A stretch of 64,000 nt of DNA from Methylomonas koyamae. Its GTDB lineage: Bacteria > Pseudomonadota > Gammaproteobacteria > Methylococcales > Methylomonadaceae. The stretch covers positions 4,650,001-4,714,000 of the forward strand of contig NZ_AP019777.1 of NCBI RefSeq assembly GCF_019669905.1, in the 5' to 3' direction. A model generated the notes under the pieces. It ran no database searches. It was given only the letters and a program-made list of their open reading frames with translations, and had not been told where the DNA came from. The position numbers were made by a program, and so were the translations under genes. Below are positions 45,167 to 55,820 of this stretch, in pieces (within the stretch, counting starts at the first letter, position 1; every line of letters starts with the position of its first letter).

Positions 45167-45189
45167 TGATTGTTTCCAGGAAACAATCA
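45167..45189. promoter_or_regulatory. Perfect 11-bp dyad between the PEP-CTERM operon and tpsA
   Basis: TGATTGTTTCC and GGAAACAATCA around a single A, in the AT-rich divergent region. The dyad is 158 bases before the tpsA start and 194 before the other operon. The form is that of an operator for a dimeric regulator. No similar site is seen at other promoters in the window. Confidence 0.6.
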
Positions 45190-45346
45190 TACAAAACATA
45201 CGGCACTTGGCGACTTATATTGAACTAAAGTCGGGTATTTGGCAGTTTTTGCGGCGTTACAATCGGGGCAAGCCCAATTCCGGGTTGCAGTTTCGATATA
45301 AACAAGCAAATATACAAACAACCCGACCGCAATTCAGGTGATTGAG

Positions 45347-48300
45347 ATGAAACCGTTACGCGCGCCGATACCCGTCAACGAAACATCGCTGCGTGCCAGC
45401 ATCGGCCGCATTTTGGCCGGCGGCGTGTTGGCGCTGTCCGGCGCCGGCGAAATCCGGGCCGACGCCAACCTGCCGCAGCCGCTGAATGCCGGCCTGACCC
45501 ATCCGGAATTGCATCCCGGCATCAACGTCGGCCAGGCCACGGCCGATTACAGCGCCGACGGCCTGAAGCTGACCGTCAACCAGACCACCGACAAAGCCGT
45601 CCTGGATTGGCACAGTTTCGATATTGCCGCCGGCCACAGCGTGCAATTCGTCCAGCCCGGCGCGACCTCGATTGCGCTGAATAACATCCACCAACTCGAC
45701 GCCAGCAAGATTTACGGCAACCTCAGCGCCAACGGCCAGGTTTACCTGGTCAATGCCAACGGCTTTATCTTCGGCAAAGAGGCTGCGGTCAACGCCAACA
45801 CGCTGGTGGCGACGACGCTGAAAATCAGCGACCAGGTGTTCGAGAAGGGCATCAGTAAAGTCGTCGACGCCAATGCCGCGCCCGGTGCCGGCAATGCCGA
45901 TCCGGTCGCGGCGCTGACGGCCGACGGCAGCATTTACCGCGAGCTGGGCAACGGCAAACGCGAAAAAATCCGTATCCTGGTGGAAGCCGGCGCCAAGGTC
46001 GCGGCGGCGGCCGGCGGCAGAGTGGTGATGGCGGCGCCGGACGTGGAAAACCGCGGCACTATCGCCGCGCCGGACGGCCAAGTCATATTGGCTGCCGCGA
46101 CCGACAAGGTGTATTTGCAGGAAAGCGACGACGACAATCTGCGCGGCCTGCTGGTGGAAGTACAGACCGGCGGCGACGTCAAGAACGTCGGCAAAATTCT
46201 GACCGAGCGCGGCAACACCACGATGATGGGTTTCGCCGTGGCGCAACAAGGCATCGTCTCGGCCAGCACCTCGGTGGCGTTGAACGGCAGCGTGCGCTTG
46301 CTGGCCAGAGAGGGCGCCCGGCTGGAAGCCGACGGCAACCGCTATGTGCTGAAACCGGCCACCACCACCCGCGCCAGCGCCGGCGACGACGGCCTCGGCA
46401 CGTTGGCCAGCGTGACCTTGAGCGACGGCAGCTTGACCGAAGTGGCGTTGGACGCCAGCGCCGGAACGGCGGTGGCCGGCCAAAGCCAACCGAAATCGCG
46501 GATAGATATCGCAGCCGGCCAGATCCGGGTCAAGGCCGGTGCGGCCGTCGTTGCCCACGGCGGCAACGTCAACCTGACCGCCAGCGAGGCGCCGGCCAAA
46601 CCGCTGAGCCTGACGTCGCCGGAAAACGCCAGCACTATCGTGCTGGAGCAAGGCAGCAAAATCGACGTATCCGGCGTCAAGAACGTGCAAATGGCGATGT
46701 CCGACAATGCGGTCGGCGTCGAATTGCGCAACGACGAATTGCGCGATGCGCCGTTACAGAAGACCGGAATTCTGCACGGCAAAACCGTGTTCGTGGACGT
46801 GCGCAGCGGCACGCCGCTAGCCGATATTTCCGGCGCGCTGAGCAAAGTGCGGCACAGCGTCGAGGAACGCAACATCGACGCCGGCAGCGTCAATTTGAGT
46901 TCCGAAGGCCAAGCCAACGTCGAGCAGGGCGCCGATATCGACCTGTCCGGCGGTTCGCTGCACTATTTGGGCGGTCACGTCACCACGACCAAATTGGTGT
47001 CGGGCAGCCGGATCGTCGACATTGCCGCCGCCGACCCGAATCTGACTTATCAAAAAATCCTGACCGCCAGCCATTACGAAGCCGACTATTACCAAGGCGG
47101 CGACGCCGGCAGTTTGAACATCAAGGCCCGCGAACTGGCCCTAGCCGGCAATCTGAATGCGGCGACAGTGAACAGCCTGCACCAACGCAGCGCCGATAGC
47201 TGGGCGCTGGGCGGGGCGTTGACCATCGACACCGTTTGGTCCAAACAGCGCCAGCAAGATATCGTGTTCGGCCCCGGCACCGGAGCGGATTTGTCGGCCG
47301 CCGTGCCGATCTCCTTGAGCAATGCCCTGTTCAGCCGCGGCATCAACCGGATCGGCATCAACAGCGGCGGCAAATTGAGCGTGCCGCAAACTACGTCGCT
47401 GGTGCTGGCACCGGCCGGCAGCCTGAAGCTGCAAGCCGGCGAAATCGAATGGCAAGGCCGGCTGTTGGCGCCGGCGGGCGATGTCGGGTTGAAAACCGTC
47501 GTCGGCCAGGACCCGACCCGAAACCTGAGCGGGCAAATCCATTTGGCGGCGACGGCCGGCATCGACGCCAGCGGTAGCTGGATCAACGACGCCCTCGACA
47601 GCCGCAACCTGCAAACCTTGCAGGCGTTGACGCTTAACGGCGGCAACATCGCCTTGCACGCCCAGGGCGATTTGCTGATCGATGCCGGTAGCCGCTTATC
47701 CGCCAACGGCGGCGCGGCCCTGACCGCGAAAAACAAGATCCGGGCCGGAACCGGCGGCAACATCGAATTGGCCGGTGCCGGCATCGAACCCAGCCGGGTG
47801 GTGATAGCGGCGGCGCTGTCGGCCTACGGCCTGGAACAGGGCGGCAGTTTGCGCATTACCGCCAATGCCCTGCAAATCGGCAGCGCGGCCGGCTCCGACG
47901 CCAACACGCTGTACCTGGACTCCGCCCTGCTGGCGGCCGGCGGTTTCCGCAGTTACCGGTTGACGGCCAACGCCGGTAATCTGGCGTTGGCCGCCGACAG
48001 TAGCATCCGGCTGCAACAGCGCAACTGGCAACTGAATGCCGCGGCGATTCATGCCGCGAGCGGCAGCGATTTAAGCCAACTGGTGCATTTGGCCGTATTG
48101 CCGGACGACCAGCGTTCCGCCGTCGATCTGAGCCTGAATTTGCTGCACAACCCGTCGATTCACGGCGGCTACGACGCCGACCGCATACTCTCTATCGCTG
48201 CCGGGGCCGTTATCGCCGCCGATGCCGGCGCCGAAGTCGGCCTGACCTCGGACACCGATATCCGCGTCGACGGCACGATTCGCGCCCCGGCCGGCAAAAT

Positions 48301-51300
48301 TGCGCTGGCCTTGACCGCCCCACCCAGCGCGATTAAAGCCGTTTACAACCCCGACCAGGCGATTAGCTTGGGCAACACGGCGTTACTCGACGCCGGCGGC
48401 ACCTTGGTACTGACCGCCAACAGCCTGGGCCTGAAGTTGGGCCAGGTGCTGGCCGGCGGCACGGTCAGCCTGACTGCCGATCGCGGTTATCTGCTCACGG
48501 CGGCCGGCAGCCGGATCGACGTTTCCGGCAGCCAAGCTCAAATCGATATCGTCAACGCCGCCGGCAAAGCCAGGCCGACTATCGGATCGGCCGGCGGCAA
48601 CATCAACCTCACCGCCGCCGAAGGCATGATTCTGCAAGGGCAACTACGGGCCGCGGCCGGCCAAGGCCAGGCCGCTACCGGAACCACGCGCCCGGCCGGA
48701 GGCCGTTTGAGTGTGACGCTGGACGCCCAGCGCCGCGCCGAACCGGAGGACACCGTCTTTACCACCGGCGACCGGGTCATCCATATCGGCGCCGTGCTGC
48801 CCGCTTTGCCCGACGCCGGCAGCTTGGCCGCCGGCGGTATCGACCAGAGCCTGAACGGCCAGGCTTACCTGTCCGCCGCGCAAATCGCCGCCGGCGGCTT
48901 CGATGCGTTGGCGCTGACCGCAGCCGTGATCGAACCCGACCAATACGCCGATACGCCGCTAGTGCCGGAAGCCGGTGCGATCCGTTTCGACGGCAATGTC
49001 GAATTGGCGCTGGCGCACAGCCTGATCCTGGACGCGCCGCTGATTAGCGGCAACGGCAAGGTGGCGCTGTCCGCCAATACCTTCCGCCTGGGTTCGAGCC
49101 TGAACCGCGCCGCCCACGGCAAACTGGCCGGCGCATCGGCCGCAGCCGATTTCAGCGTCGCCGCCAATCTGATCGAGTTGCAGGGTTCCAGCCAGATCGA
49201 CGGCTTCGGCCAAATCCGCTTCAGCAGCGCCGGCGGACTGCGGCTAAGCGGCGTCAGGCCGAACGGCGAAGCCGATTTGGCGGGCAGTTTGGAGGTCGCC
49301 GGCAATCTGACGCTGGCCGCCTGCCAGGTTTATCCGACCACGTTCAGCCGTTACCGCATCGCCATCGACGCCGACTTGAACCCGGACGGCACGCTGGACA
49401 TTCTGCCCGCTGGCGGCGCTTGGGCCACGCCCTATTCCGCGGCCGGCGCACTGGCCTTGAGCGCGCCGCATATCACCAGCCGCGGCGTATTGCTGGCGCC
49501 CTTCGGCAGCATCGATTTGCAAGCCGGCAAAAGCCTGACCCTGGCCGCCGGCAGCGTGACCTCGGTCAGCGACGACGACGGCATCGCGATTCCGTTCGGC
49601 CGCAGCCAAGGCGGCCTGGATTGGACCTATCCGTTGGGCAATTACCGCAACATTCAAAACGGCACTCCGCAAAAAACCATTACGCTGGCGGCGCCGGACA
49701 TCGATCTGGCGGCCGGCGCCAAGGTCAACCTGAACGGCGGCGGCGAGCTGAGCGCATTCGAATTCATTGCCGGTCCGGGCGGCAGCCGCGACGTACTGGA
49801 TACCAACGGCGCCTACGCCATCGTACCGGCCTACCGTTTCGAGTATGCCGCCTACGATCCGCTGGAATTCGCCGCGTCCGGCTTGACGCCGGGCGACAGC
49901 ATTTACCTGAGCGCCGACAGCGGCCTACCGGCCGGATCTTACGTACTGTTGCCGGCGCATTACGCATTGCTGGACAACGCCTATTTGATCACGCCGCAAG
50001 CCGGGACCACCGATATGGCGGCCGGCACGACCGCTGTCCGCAGCGACGGCGCCAGTATCGTCGCCGGTTACCGTTATCTGGCCGGCACCAATGTTGCAGA
50101 CAGCCGCTGGTCGGGTTTCGCGGTCGAACCCGGCGCTATCGCCCGCACCCGTTCCGAATACCAGGAAACCACTGCCAGCCGCTTCTTCGCCGCGGCCGGC
50201 GGCGCGGGCTTGCCCAGCGATGCCGGCAATCTCGGCCTGGCCGCGCAACGCAGCCTGCTGCTGGCGGCCGACATCAGCGCTACCGCTGCGGCCGGCGGCC
50301 TGGGCGGCATGCTCGATATCGGTGCCGACCGGCTCACTGTCGTCAACCAACGCAGCGCACAGCCGGGCGCCGGCGTCGAATTGCTGGCCGGCGAGCTGAA
50401 CCGGCTCGGCGTCGACAGCCTATTGCTCGGCGGCCGGCGCAGCCGCAACGGCGCCGGCACCGAATTGGCGGTGACGGCCGACCAGGTCGCCATCGCCGCC
50501 GGGGTCGAGTTGCATGCGCCGGAAGTGATTCTGGCCGCCAGCGATACGGTCCGGGTCGAGGCCGGGGCCGCCATCGCCGCCAGCGGCAAGTTGAGCCGGA
50601 GCGACGCCCGCTTCAACGTCCGCAACGCCGACTTCGGCAGCGACGGCGCTTTGCTGCGGGTCTCGGCCGCCGGCCAGGCCGGCGTATTGCGCGCAGCCGA
50701 CGGGTTGACCGGTTCGGCCGGAACCCTGGACATTGCGGCCGGCGCCAGCTTATCGGCCGCCGGTTCCATTTTGCTGGACGCCAGCAAGGACAGCCTTTTC
50801 GCCGGCAGCATCGCGATGGAACGCGGCGAACTGGCGCTCAGTTCCAGCCGCATCGCGCTGGGCGCGGCTAACGGCAACGGCGGTTTGCAATTGTCCGAGG
50901 CCGCATTGAACGCGTTGCATGCCGACAAATTAGTATTGAACAGCTACGGCGCAATCGACATCGCCGGCACGCTGGCCTTGCAGTTACAGGATTTGACGTT
51001 GAACGCGGCGGCGATAAACGGTTACGCCGGCCAAGCCGGGCAAATCGCCACAATCGACGCCAAGCGCATCACGCTCGGGAACGGCACCGGCGCGGCCAGT
51101 GCGGAACTGGGCACGGGCAGCGCCGATTTGGCGTTGAGCGCCGACACCTTGACGCTGGCCGGCGGCAACTACGCCTGGTCCGGATTCGGCACGGTACGCT
51201 TGACCGCGCGTGATGCGCTGGTCGACAGCGGGGCCGCGGCCATCGACGCCCATAGCGACCTGGTGGTCTCGGCCCCGGTCTGGACCGCTCGGGCCGGCGC

Positions 51301-54300
51301 CAACACCACCTTGAATCTGGCCGGCCACAGCCTGACGACGCTGGCCGGCGCCGCTGCGAACACACAGGACGCCTTGGGCGCCCGGCTGACGCTCAACGCC
51401 GGCTCGATAACCCACGCCGGCCGGATCGAGATGGCTGCCGGCGTGGTCAAACTCAACGCCGACGCCGACTTGAATGTGTCGGGCAGCATCGATACCTCGG
51501 GCCGGGACGTCGATCTGGCCGGCAACCACATTTATACCGGCGGCGGCGGCATTGCGCTGAACTCGGCCGGCGGCAACCTTAACCTGGCGGAAACGGCCGC
51601 ATTGAACGTCTCCGGCAGTCCGCTCGGCGGCGACAGCGGCAGCCTGATTTTGTCCGCCGCCGCCGGCAAGCTGACGTTGAACGGCACCTGGTCCGGGCGC
51701 GGCTACCAAACCGCGGTTGGCGGCAATTTCGCACTGGATGCGAAAACCGTCTCGGTAGCCGATTTCTCCGCAATCAATGCCTATTTGGCCGGCGGTGGCT
51801 TCGACGGCGACATCGGCCTGCGCCTGCGCAGCGGCGACTGGAGCATAGCCGCCGGCGATACGCTGGCCGCGCGCAATATCGCGATCAGCGTCGACCGGGG
51901 CCGGCTGGACGTCGCCGGCAGCCTCGATGCCAGCGCAGCGCAAGCCGGCGCGATCCGATTAGCGGCCGGAGACGAATTGCATGTGCTCGCCGGCGCCCGC
52001 TTGCGGGCGGTCTCTTCGGCTGCCGGCAAAACCGGGGGTTCGCTGGCGTTAATTGCACTGGATGCCGACGGCGACGGCCGCCACGGCGCCAGCATCGCCG
52101 GCGGCGCGCAGATCGACGTCTCCGGCGGTGCGGGCGGCAAAGGCGGCAGCGTCGACCTAACGGTCGCCCGCACCGGTGCCGACGATGCCGCCGTGGCGAT
52201 TGCGCCCGGCACGGTTGCCGGAGCCGCTATGCAGCGGGTCACCGCCACCGCCCAATACCGCGATGCCGTTCTGTCCAACAGCGCGATCGCGCAGTGGCGC
52301 GACCAGACCGAGGCCTATATGGCCGCCGCCGGAAACAACCAGGCGCTGAACGCGCGGCTGGGCGGCTTCAGCTTGCAGCCCGGCCTGGACGTACAAAGCC
52401 AAACCGATTTGACCTTGGACCTGGCCCAATCGTTGAAGTCGGCCAGCTGGACCCAGGTCGGCAGCGGCAGCAAGCCGATCTGGTCCACCCAACTCCCGGA
52501 CAGCGCCGGCTTGATCAACGCATTGCAGCAAGTATCTAAAACCGGCGCGATCGGCAAAAGCTTCAACAATGCCGGCTCGATGCTGGTGACCGCGTTCGAA
52601 GACGGCAGCGTTAGCTACAGTCTGGCGGATAACAGTTATTACTACGATGCCAATCCGCAGTCGCCGACCTACCGCACTTTATTCGTGCAAATCGCCGGCA
52701 ATCCGAAAAATCTCAGCGATACGCTGGTCGCCCACAACGGTTGGGATTTCAATCTAGCCGCCAAAAATGGCGCCGACTGGCGTTACGGTGCCGGCCAAAC
52801 TCCCGGCGTGTTGAGCCTGCGCAGCGCCGGCAATCTGGCGATCAACCAGAACTTGAGCGACGGCTTTGCCTTATACGACGACAAGCAGTTGGCGGCATTG
52901 CTCGGCCAAAGCTCCTGCTTCCAATGCTTGCGCACGCAAGTGCTGCAAACCGGCCTGTCCTGGAGTTTCGACCTGGTGGCCGGCGCCGACTTGAGCGCCG
53001 CCGACCCGTTGGCGGTACAAATTTCGTCGGCGGCTGGCAACCTGACCATCGGCAGCGCCACGTCGGTGCGCACCGGCACCGGCGCAATCAATGCCGCGGC
53101 GGCCGGCGACATTCGGCTGGCCGACTCGTCTGCGACGATTTATACCGCCGGCCGCACCAGCATCGACAACCGCTGGGGCAACCTGAACCCCGCGGCCATC
53201 AATGCCGGCTTTTTCGTCGAATACCCGTTCGACGGCGGCAACATCGGCCTTAGCGCCGGCGGCACCGTGGTCGGCGCCGCCAGCAACCAGTTCATGTCCG
53301 ATTGGCTGCAACGCGCCGGCAACTGGAACCCCAACGACGGCATCGGCCCTCAGGACCGGCCGACAACGTGGGGCATCATGTTCGACGGGTTGGGCAAAGA
53401 CACCAACAACTACAACATCAACAATAAACTGGGCTTCCGGGAAAACGTCGGCGCCTTGGGCGGCGGCAACGTCAGCGTCAAAGCCGGCGCCGATATCCGC
53501 GATCTGTCGGTGATGCTGCCGACATCGGCCAAACCGGTTGGCGACGCCAGCCACAACGAATGGCAGGTTTTGGGCGGCGGCGACCTGACAGTCGTGGCCG
53601 GCGGCGATATTGCCGGCGGCGTGTTCTACGTCGACCGGGGTTCGGCTACGTTGCGCGCCGCCGGCGCGGTCGGCGGCGGCAGCCAGTTCAAGTCCGGGCC
53701 GGCGATCGCATTGGGCGATGCCCGGGGTCGGGTCGAAGCCGGCAGCGGCATCGAAATCGGTTCGGTTTTGAATCCGCTGGCGTTGCCGAAGAAAAGCTTC
53801 CTGTACGGCAGCAGCTATTTCACCCGCTACGGCAGCGGCAGCGGCATCGCCTTGCAAACCCTGGCCGGCGATTTGGTGCTGAACAACGATACCAAAACCA
53901 TTGCCCAGGAATATAAGGTACTGAAGCAGGACCCGAAAATCGTCGGCAAAATCAGCGCCGAAACCTTTTTGGCCAGTTCCGACCTGCCGCTGTTGGCGCT
54001 TTATCCGGGAGATGTCAGCGCCAGCAGTCTCAGCGGCGACCTGAAAATCAACGATTCGATGAGTTTGTTTCCGGCCGCCGGCACCAGCCTGAATTTGCTG
54101 GCTTACGGCGACCTGGCTATCGGCAGCGAAGCCGCCGCGCTGGCCGGCGGCGAGGTTAGAGGCACCACGGTCAACCAGCTCGACGTCGATCCGGCGAAGT
54201 TGCTGTCGCCGGCGCAGCCGGCCACCACAGCCGGTGCCGCCACCCAGTACCTGTTTACCACGGTCAAATCCGGCCAGGAACAACTGGTGCACGCGGCCGT

Positions 54301-55717
54301 GCCGGTACATTGGCTCGACCAAAGCCGCAACTTGATTGCCGCCGCGACCGGTAGCCTGCTCGGTTTCGGCAATGCCACCTTGGCTACGGCAAAAGCCAGC
54401 GAGCTTTATGCCGGGCTGGATTTGGCCAATCTGAATCTGAAACTGCAGAATCTACACGCGGACGACGAGACCCGGCTGCTGGTAGGCCGGGACTTGGTTT
54501 ATCCGATCGTACGCGACGCCGTATTCGGCAGGGTCGAAGGCGCTTCGGCCGGCCTGGAATTGGCCGGCCCCGGTTACTTGCAGGTATGGGTGGGCCGCGA
54601 TGTCGATTTGGGCAGTTCGCTCGGCATCACGACGGTCGGCCCCAGCTACAACCCGGCATTACCCGCCAGCGGGGCCAGCATCGTGGTATTGGCCGGCAGC
54701 AGGCTGGGCAGCGACCCGGCGCCGCTGAACGACTTTCTGCACTATTACGTCGAGCGCGGCAGCTACCATGATCTGGCGGCGGAATTGGACCGGCAGACCG
54801 GCAACGGCGGCCGGCTGGCGCTGGCTTTGCGGATTTTGTTCGAAGAAATCCGGCTGTCGGCTCAAGCGGCGGCGACAAGCGGCGGCGCGGTGCGGGACGC
54901 CGCTTACCAGCGCGGCTACGCTGCCATCGCCCGGCTGTTTCCGGACAGTCCCGGCGGCGACATCGAATTGTTTTTCAGCCGGATTCAGACCTTGTACGGC
55001 GGCGATATCGATCTGTTGGCCCCCGGCGGCATGCTCAACGTCGGCCTGGCCTCGCTGCAGGGGCTGGACAAAACCGAAGACGAGTTGGGTATCGTCGCCC
55101 AGCGCGAAGGCCATGTGAACGTACTGGCCAACGGCGACGTGCGGGTCAATCAATCCCGGGTGTTTACGCTGGACGGCGGCGATATCGCGATCTGGTCCTC
55201 CACCGGCAATATCGACGCCGGCCGCGGAGCCAAAGCCGCCATCGCCACGCCGGCGCCGAAAGTGACCCGCGATGCCAACGGCAATCTGGTCGTCGTGTTT
55301 CCGGCCACGGTGTCCGGCAGCGGCATTCGCGCCCAATCCGGCTTTAACGCCAACCGGATCGGTAACGTCACGCTGGCGGCGCCGAAAGGCGTGGTCGATG
55401 CCGGCGAAGCCGGCATCGGCGGCCAGAACGTGACCATCGCCGCCACGGCGGTGATCGGCGCCAGCAACATTCAGGTCAGCGGCAACAGCGTCGGCTTCGG
55501 CCAAACCGTGGCGGCGCCGGCGGTTCCGCTGGCCGCCGCCAGCGCTGCGGCGGCGGCCAGCCGTTCGGCAGCGTCCCAAGAACCGACCGCCAGCGGCCCG
55601 GACGATAAACCGGCGGCGGGCCGCTCGGTCAAAGCCGCGCTACTGGACGCGCAAGTCGTCGGTTTCGGCCAATGCAGCGTCGCCGACGTAAAAGCCGGCA
55701 AGCCGGGCTGCAGTTGA
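45347..55717 (+). CDS. Giant filamentous-haemagglutinin-type exoprotein (TpsA)
   Basis: A 3456-residue secreted protein. N-terminal signal-like region (RILAGGVLALSGAGEIRA), then the TPS secretion domain (about residues 40-300), with VLDWHSFDIAAGHSVQFVQP and the NPNG-equivalent VNANGFIFGKEAAVNANTLV. The middle, about 2300 residues, is made of imperfect Gly/Ala/Leu/Asp-rich beta-helix repeats. The last 1100 residues fit the DUF3739 type of filamentous-haemagglutinin family. It ends in a Cys pair (GQCSVADVKAGKPGCS), a possible disulfide loop holding the protein at the cell surface. The ATG at 45347 has AGGTGATTGAG before it; a GTG three codons earlier is less likely. TpsB is encoded on the other strand 12 kb away. 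Confidence 0.92.
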   Translation: MKPLRAPIPVNETSLRASIGRILAGGVLALSGAGEIRADANLPQPLNAGLTHPELHPGINVGQATADYSADGLKLTVNQTTDKAVLDWHSFDIAAGHSVQFVQPGATSIALNNIHQLDASKIYGNLSANGQVYLVNANGFIFGKEAAVNANTLVATTLKISDQVFEKGISKVVDANAAPGAGNADPVAALTADGSIYRELGNGKREKIRILVEAGAKVAAAAGGRVVMAAPDVENRGTIAAPDGQVILAAATDKVYLQESDDDNLRGLLVEVQTGGDVKNVGKILTERGNTTMMGFAVAQQGIVSASTSVALNGSVRLLAREGARLEADGNRYVLKPATTTRASAGDDGLGTLASVTLSDGSLTEVALDASAGTAVAGQSQPKSRIDIAAGQIRVKAGAAVVAHGGNVNLTASEAPAKPLSLTSPENASTIVLEQGSKIDVSGVKNVQMAMSDNAVGVELRNDELRDAPLQKTGILHGKTVFVDVRSGTPLADISGALSKVRHSVEERNIDAGSVNLSSEGQANVEQGADIDLSGGSLHYLGGHVTTTKLVSGSRIVDIAAADPNLTYQKILTASHYEADYYQGGDAGSLNIKARELALAGNLNAATVNSLHQRSADSWALGGALTIDTVWSKQRQQDIVFGPGTGADLSAAVPISLSNALFSRGINRIGINSGGKLSVPQTTSLVLAPAGSLKLQAGEIEWQGRLLAPAGDVGLKTVVGQDPTRNLSGQIHLAATAGIDASGSWINDALDSRNLQTLQALTLNGGNIALHAQGDLLIDAGSRLSANGGAALTAKNKIRAGTGGNIELAGAGIEPSRVVIAAALSAYGLEQGGSLRITANALQIGSAAGSDANTLYLDSALLAAGGFRSYRLTANAGNLALAADSSIRLQQRNWQLNAAAIHAASGSDLSQLVHLAVLPDDQRSAVDLSLNLLHNPSIHGGYDADRILSIAAGAVIAADAGAEVGLTSDTDIRVDGTIRAPAGKIALALTAPPSAIKAVYNPDQAISLGNTALLDAGGTLVLTANSLGLKLGQVLAGGTVSLTADRGYLLTAAGSRIDVSGSQAQIDIVNAAGKARPTIGSAGGNINLTAAEGMILQGQLRAAAGQGQAATGTTRPAGGRLSVTLDAQRRAEPEDTVFTTGDRVIHIGAVLPALPDAGSLAAGGIDQSLNGQAYLSAAQIAAGGFDALALTAAVIEPDQYADTPLVPEAGAIRFDGNVELALAHSLILDAPLISGNGKVALSANTFRLGSSLNRAAHGKLAGASAAADFSVAANLIELQGSSQIDGFGQIRFSSAGGLRLSGVRPNGEADLAGSLEVAGNLTLAACQVYPTTFSRYRIAIDADLNPDGTLDILPAGGAWATPYSAAGALALSAPHITSRGVLLAPFGSIDLQAGKSLTLAAGSVTSVSDDDGIAIPFGRSQGGLDWTYPLGNYRNIQNGTPQKTITLAAPDIDLAAGAKVNLNGGGELSAFEFIAGPGGSRDVLDTNGAYAIVPAYRFEYAAYDPLEFAASGLTPGDSIYLSADSGLPAGSYVLLPAHYALLDNAYLITPQAGTTDMAAGTTAVRSDGASIVAGYRYLAGTNVADSRWSGFAVEPGAIARTRSEYQETTASRFFAAAGGAGLPSDAGNLGLAAQRSLLLAADISATAAAGGLGGMLDIGADRLTVVNQRSAQPGAGVELLAGELNRLGVDSLLLGGRRSRNGAGTELAVTADQVAIAAGVELHAPEVILAASDTVRVEAGAAIAASGKLSRSDARFNVRNADFGSDGALLRVSAAGQAGVLRAADGLTGSAGTLDIAAGASLSAAGSILLDASKDSLFAGSIAMERGELALSSSRIALGAANGNGGLQLSEAALNALHADKLVLNSYGAIDIAGTLALQLQDLTLNAAAINGYAGQAGQIATIDAKRITLGNGTGAASAELGTGSADLALSADTLTLAGGNYAWSGFGTVRLTARDALVDSGAAAIDAHSDLVVSAPVWTARAGANTTLNLAGHSLTTLAGAAANTQDALGARLTLNAGSITHAGRIEMAAGVVKLNADADLNVSGSIDTSGRDVDLAGNHIYTGGGGIALNSAGGNLNLAETAALNVSGSPLGGDSGSLILSAAAGKLTLNGTWSGRGYQTAVGGNFALDAKTVSVADFSAINAYLAGGGFDGDIGLRLRSGDWSIAAGDTLAARNIAISVDRGRLDVAGSLDASAAQAGAIRLAAGDELHVLAGARLRAVSSAAGKTGGSLALIALDADGDGRHGASIAGGAQIDVSGGAGGKGGSVDLTVARTGADDAAVAIAPGTVAGAAMQRVTATAQYRDAVLSNSAIAQWRDQTEAYMAAAGNNQALNARLGGFSLQPGLDVQSQTDLTLDLAQSLKSASWTQVGSGSKPIWSTQLPDSAGLINALQQVSKTGAIGKSFNNAGSMLVTAFEDGSVSYSLADNSYYYDANPQSPTYRTLFVQIAGNPKNLSDTLVAHNGWDFNLAAKNGADWRYGAGQTPGVLSLRSAGNLAINQNLSDGFALYDDKQLAALLGQSSCFQCLRTQVLQTGLSWSFDLVAGADLSAADPLAVQISSAAGNLTIGSATSVRTGTGAINAAAAGDIRLADSSATIYTAGRTSIDNRWGNLNPAAINAGFFVEYPFDGGNIGLSAGGTVVGAASNQFMSDWLQRAGNWNPNDGIGPQDRPTTWGIMFDGLGKDTNNYNINNKLGFRENVGALGGGNVSVKAGADIRDLSVMLPTSAKPVGDASHNEWQVLGGGDLTVVAGGDIAGGVFYVDRGSATLRAAGAVGGGSQFKSGPAIALGDARGRVEAGSGIEIGSVLNPLALPKKSFLYGSSYFTRYGSGSGIALQTLAGDLVLNNDTKTIAQEYKVLKQDPKIVGKISAETFLASSDLPLLALYPGDVSASSLSGDLKINDSMSLFPAAGTSLNLLAYGDLAIGSEAAALAGGEVRGTTVNQLDVDPAKLLSPAQPATTAGAATQYLFTTVKSGQEQLVHAAVPVHWLDQSRNLIAAATGSLLGFGNATLATAKASELYAGLDLANLNLKLQNLHADDETRLLVGRDLVYPIVRDAVFGRVEGASAGLELAGPGYLQVWVGRDVDLGSSLGITTVGPSYNPALPASGASIVVLAGSRLGSDPAPLNDFLHYYVERGSYHDLAAELDRQTGNGGRLALALRILFEEIRLSAQAAATSGGAVRDAAYQRGYAAIARLFPDSPGGDIELFFSRIQTLYGGDIDLLAPGGMLNVGLASLQGLDKTEDELGIVAQREGHVNVLANGDVRVNQSRVFTLDGGDIAIWSSTGNIDAGRGAKAAIATPAPKVTRDANGNLVVVFPATVSGSGIRAQSGFNANRIGNVTLAAPKGVVDAGEAGIGGQNVTIAATAVIGASNIQVSGNSVGFGQTVAAPAVPLAAASAAAAASRSAASQEPTASGPDDKPAAGRSVKAALLDAQVVGFGQCSVADVKAGKPGCS

Positions 55718-55820
55718 CCCGGTGCCGCATCCGGCGGCTCGACGTTACCCGGTGGACCTCCGTGCCGCGGCCAATGCCGTTAAATTAGGCTATGTTCGCG
55801 TTAGTAGTTGGCGTCGCCCC

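Noticed and set aside
44983..45186. 67-residue minus-strand frame in the PEP-CTERM leader
   Set aside because: It lies over the operator dyad and hairpins; no ribosome-binding site, and the protein resembles nothing.
45356..55701. Many long minus-strand frames inside tpsA
   Set aside because: They are antisense shadows of GC-rich coding sequence; their composition mirrors the tpsA codons and none shows a motif.
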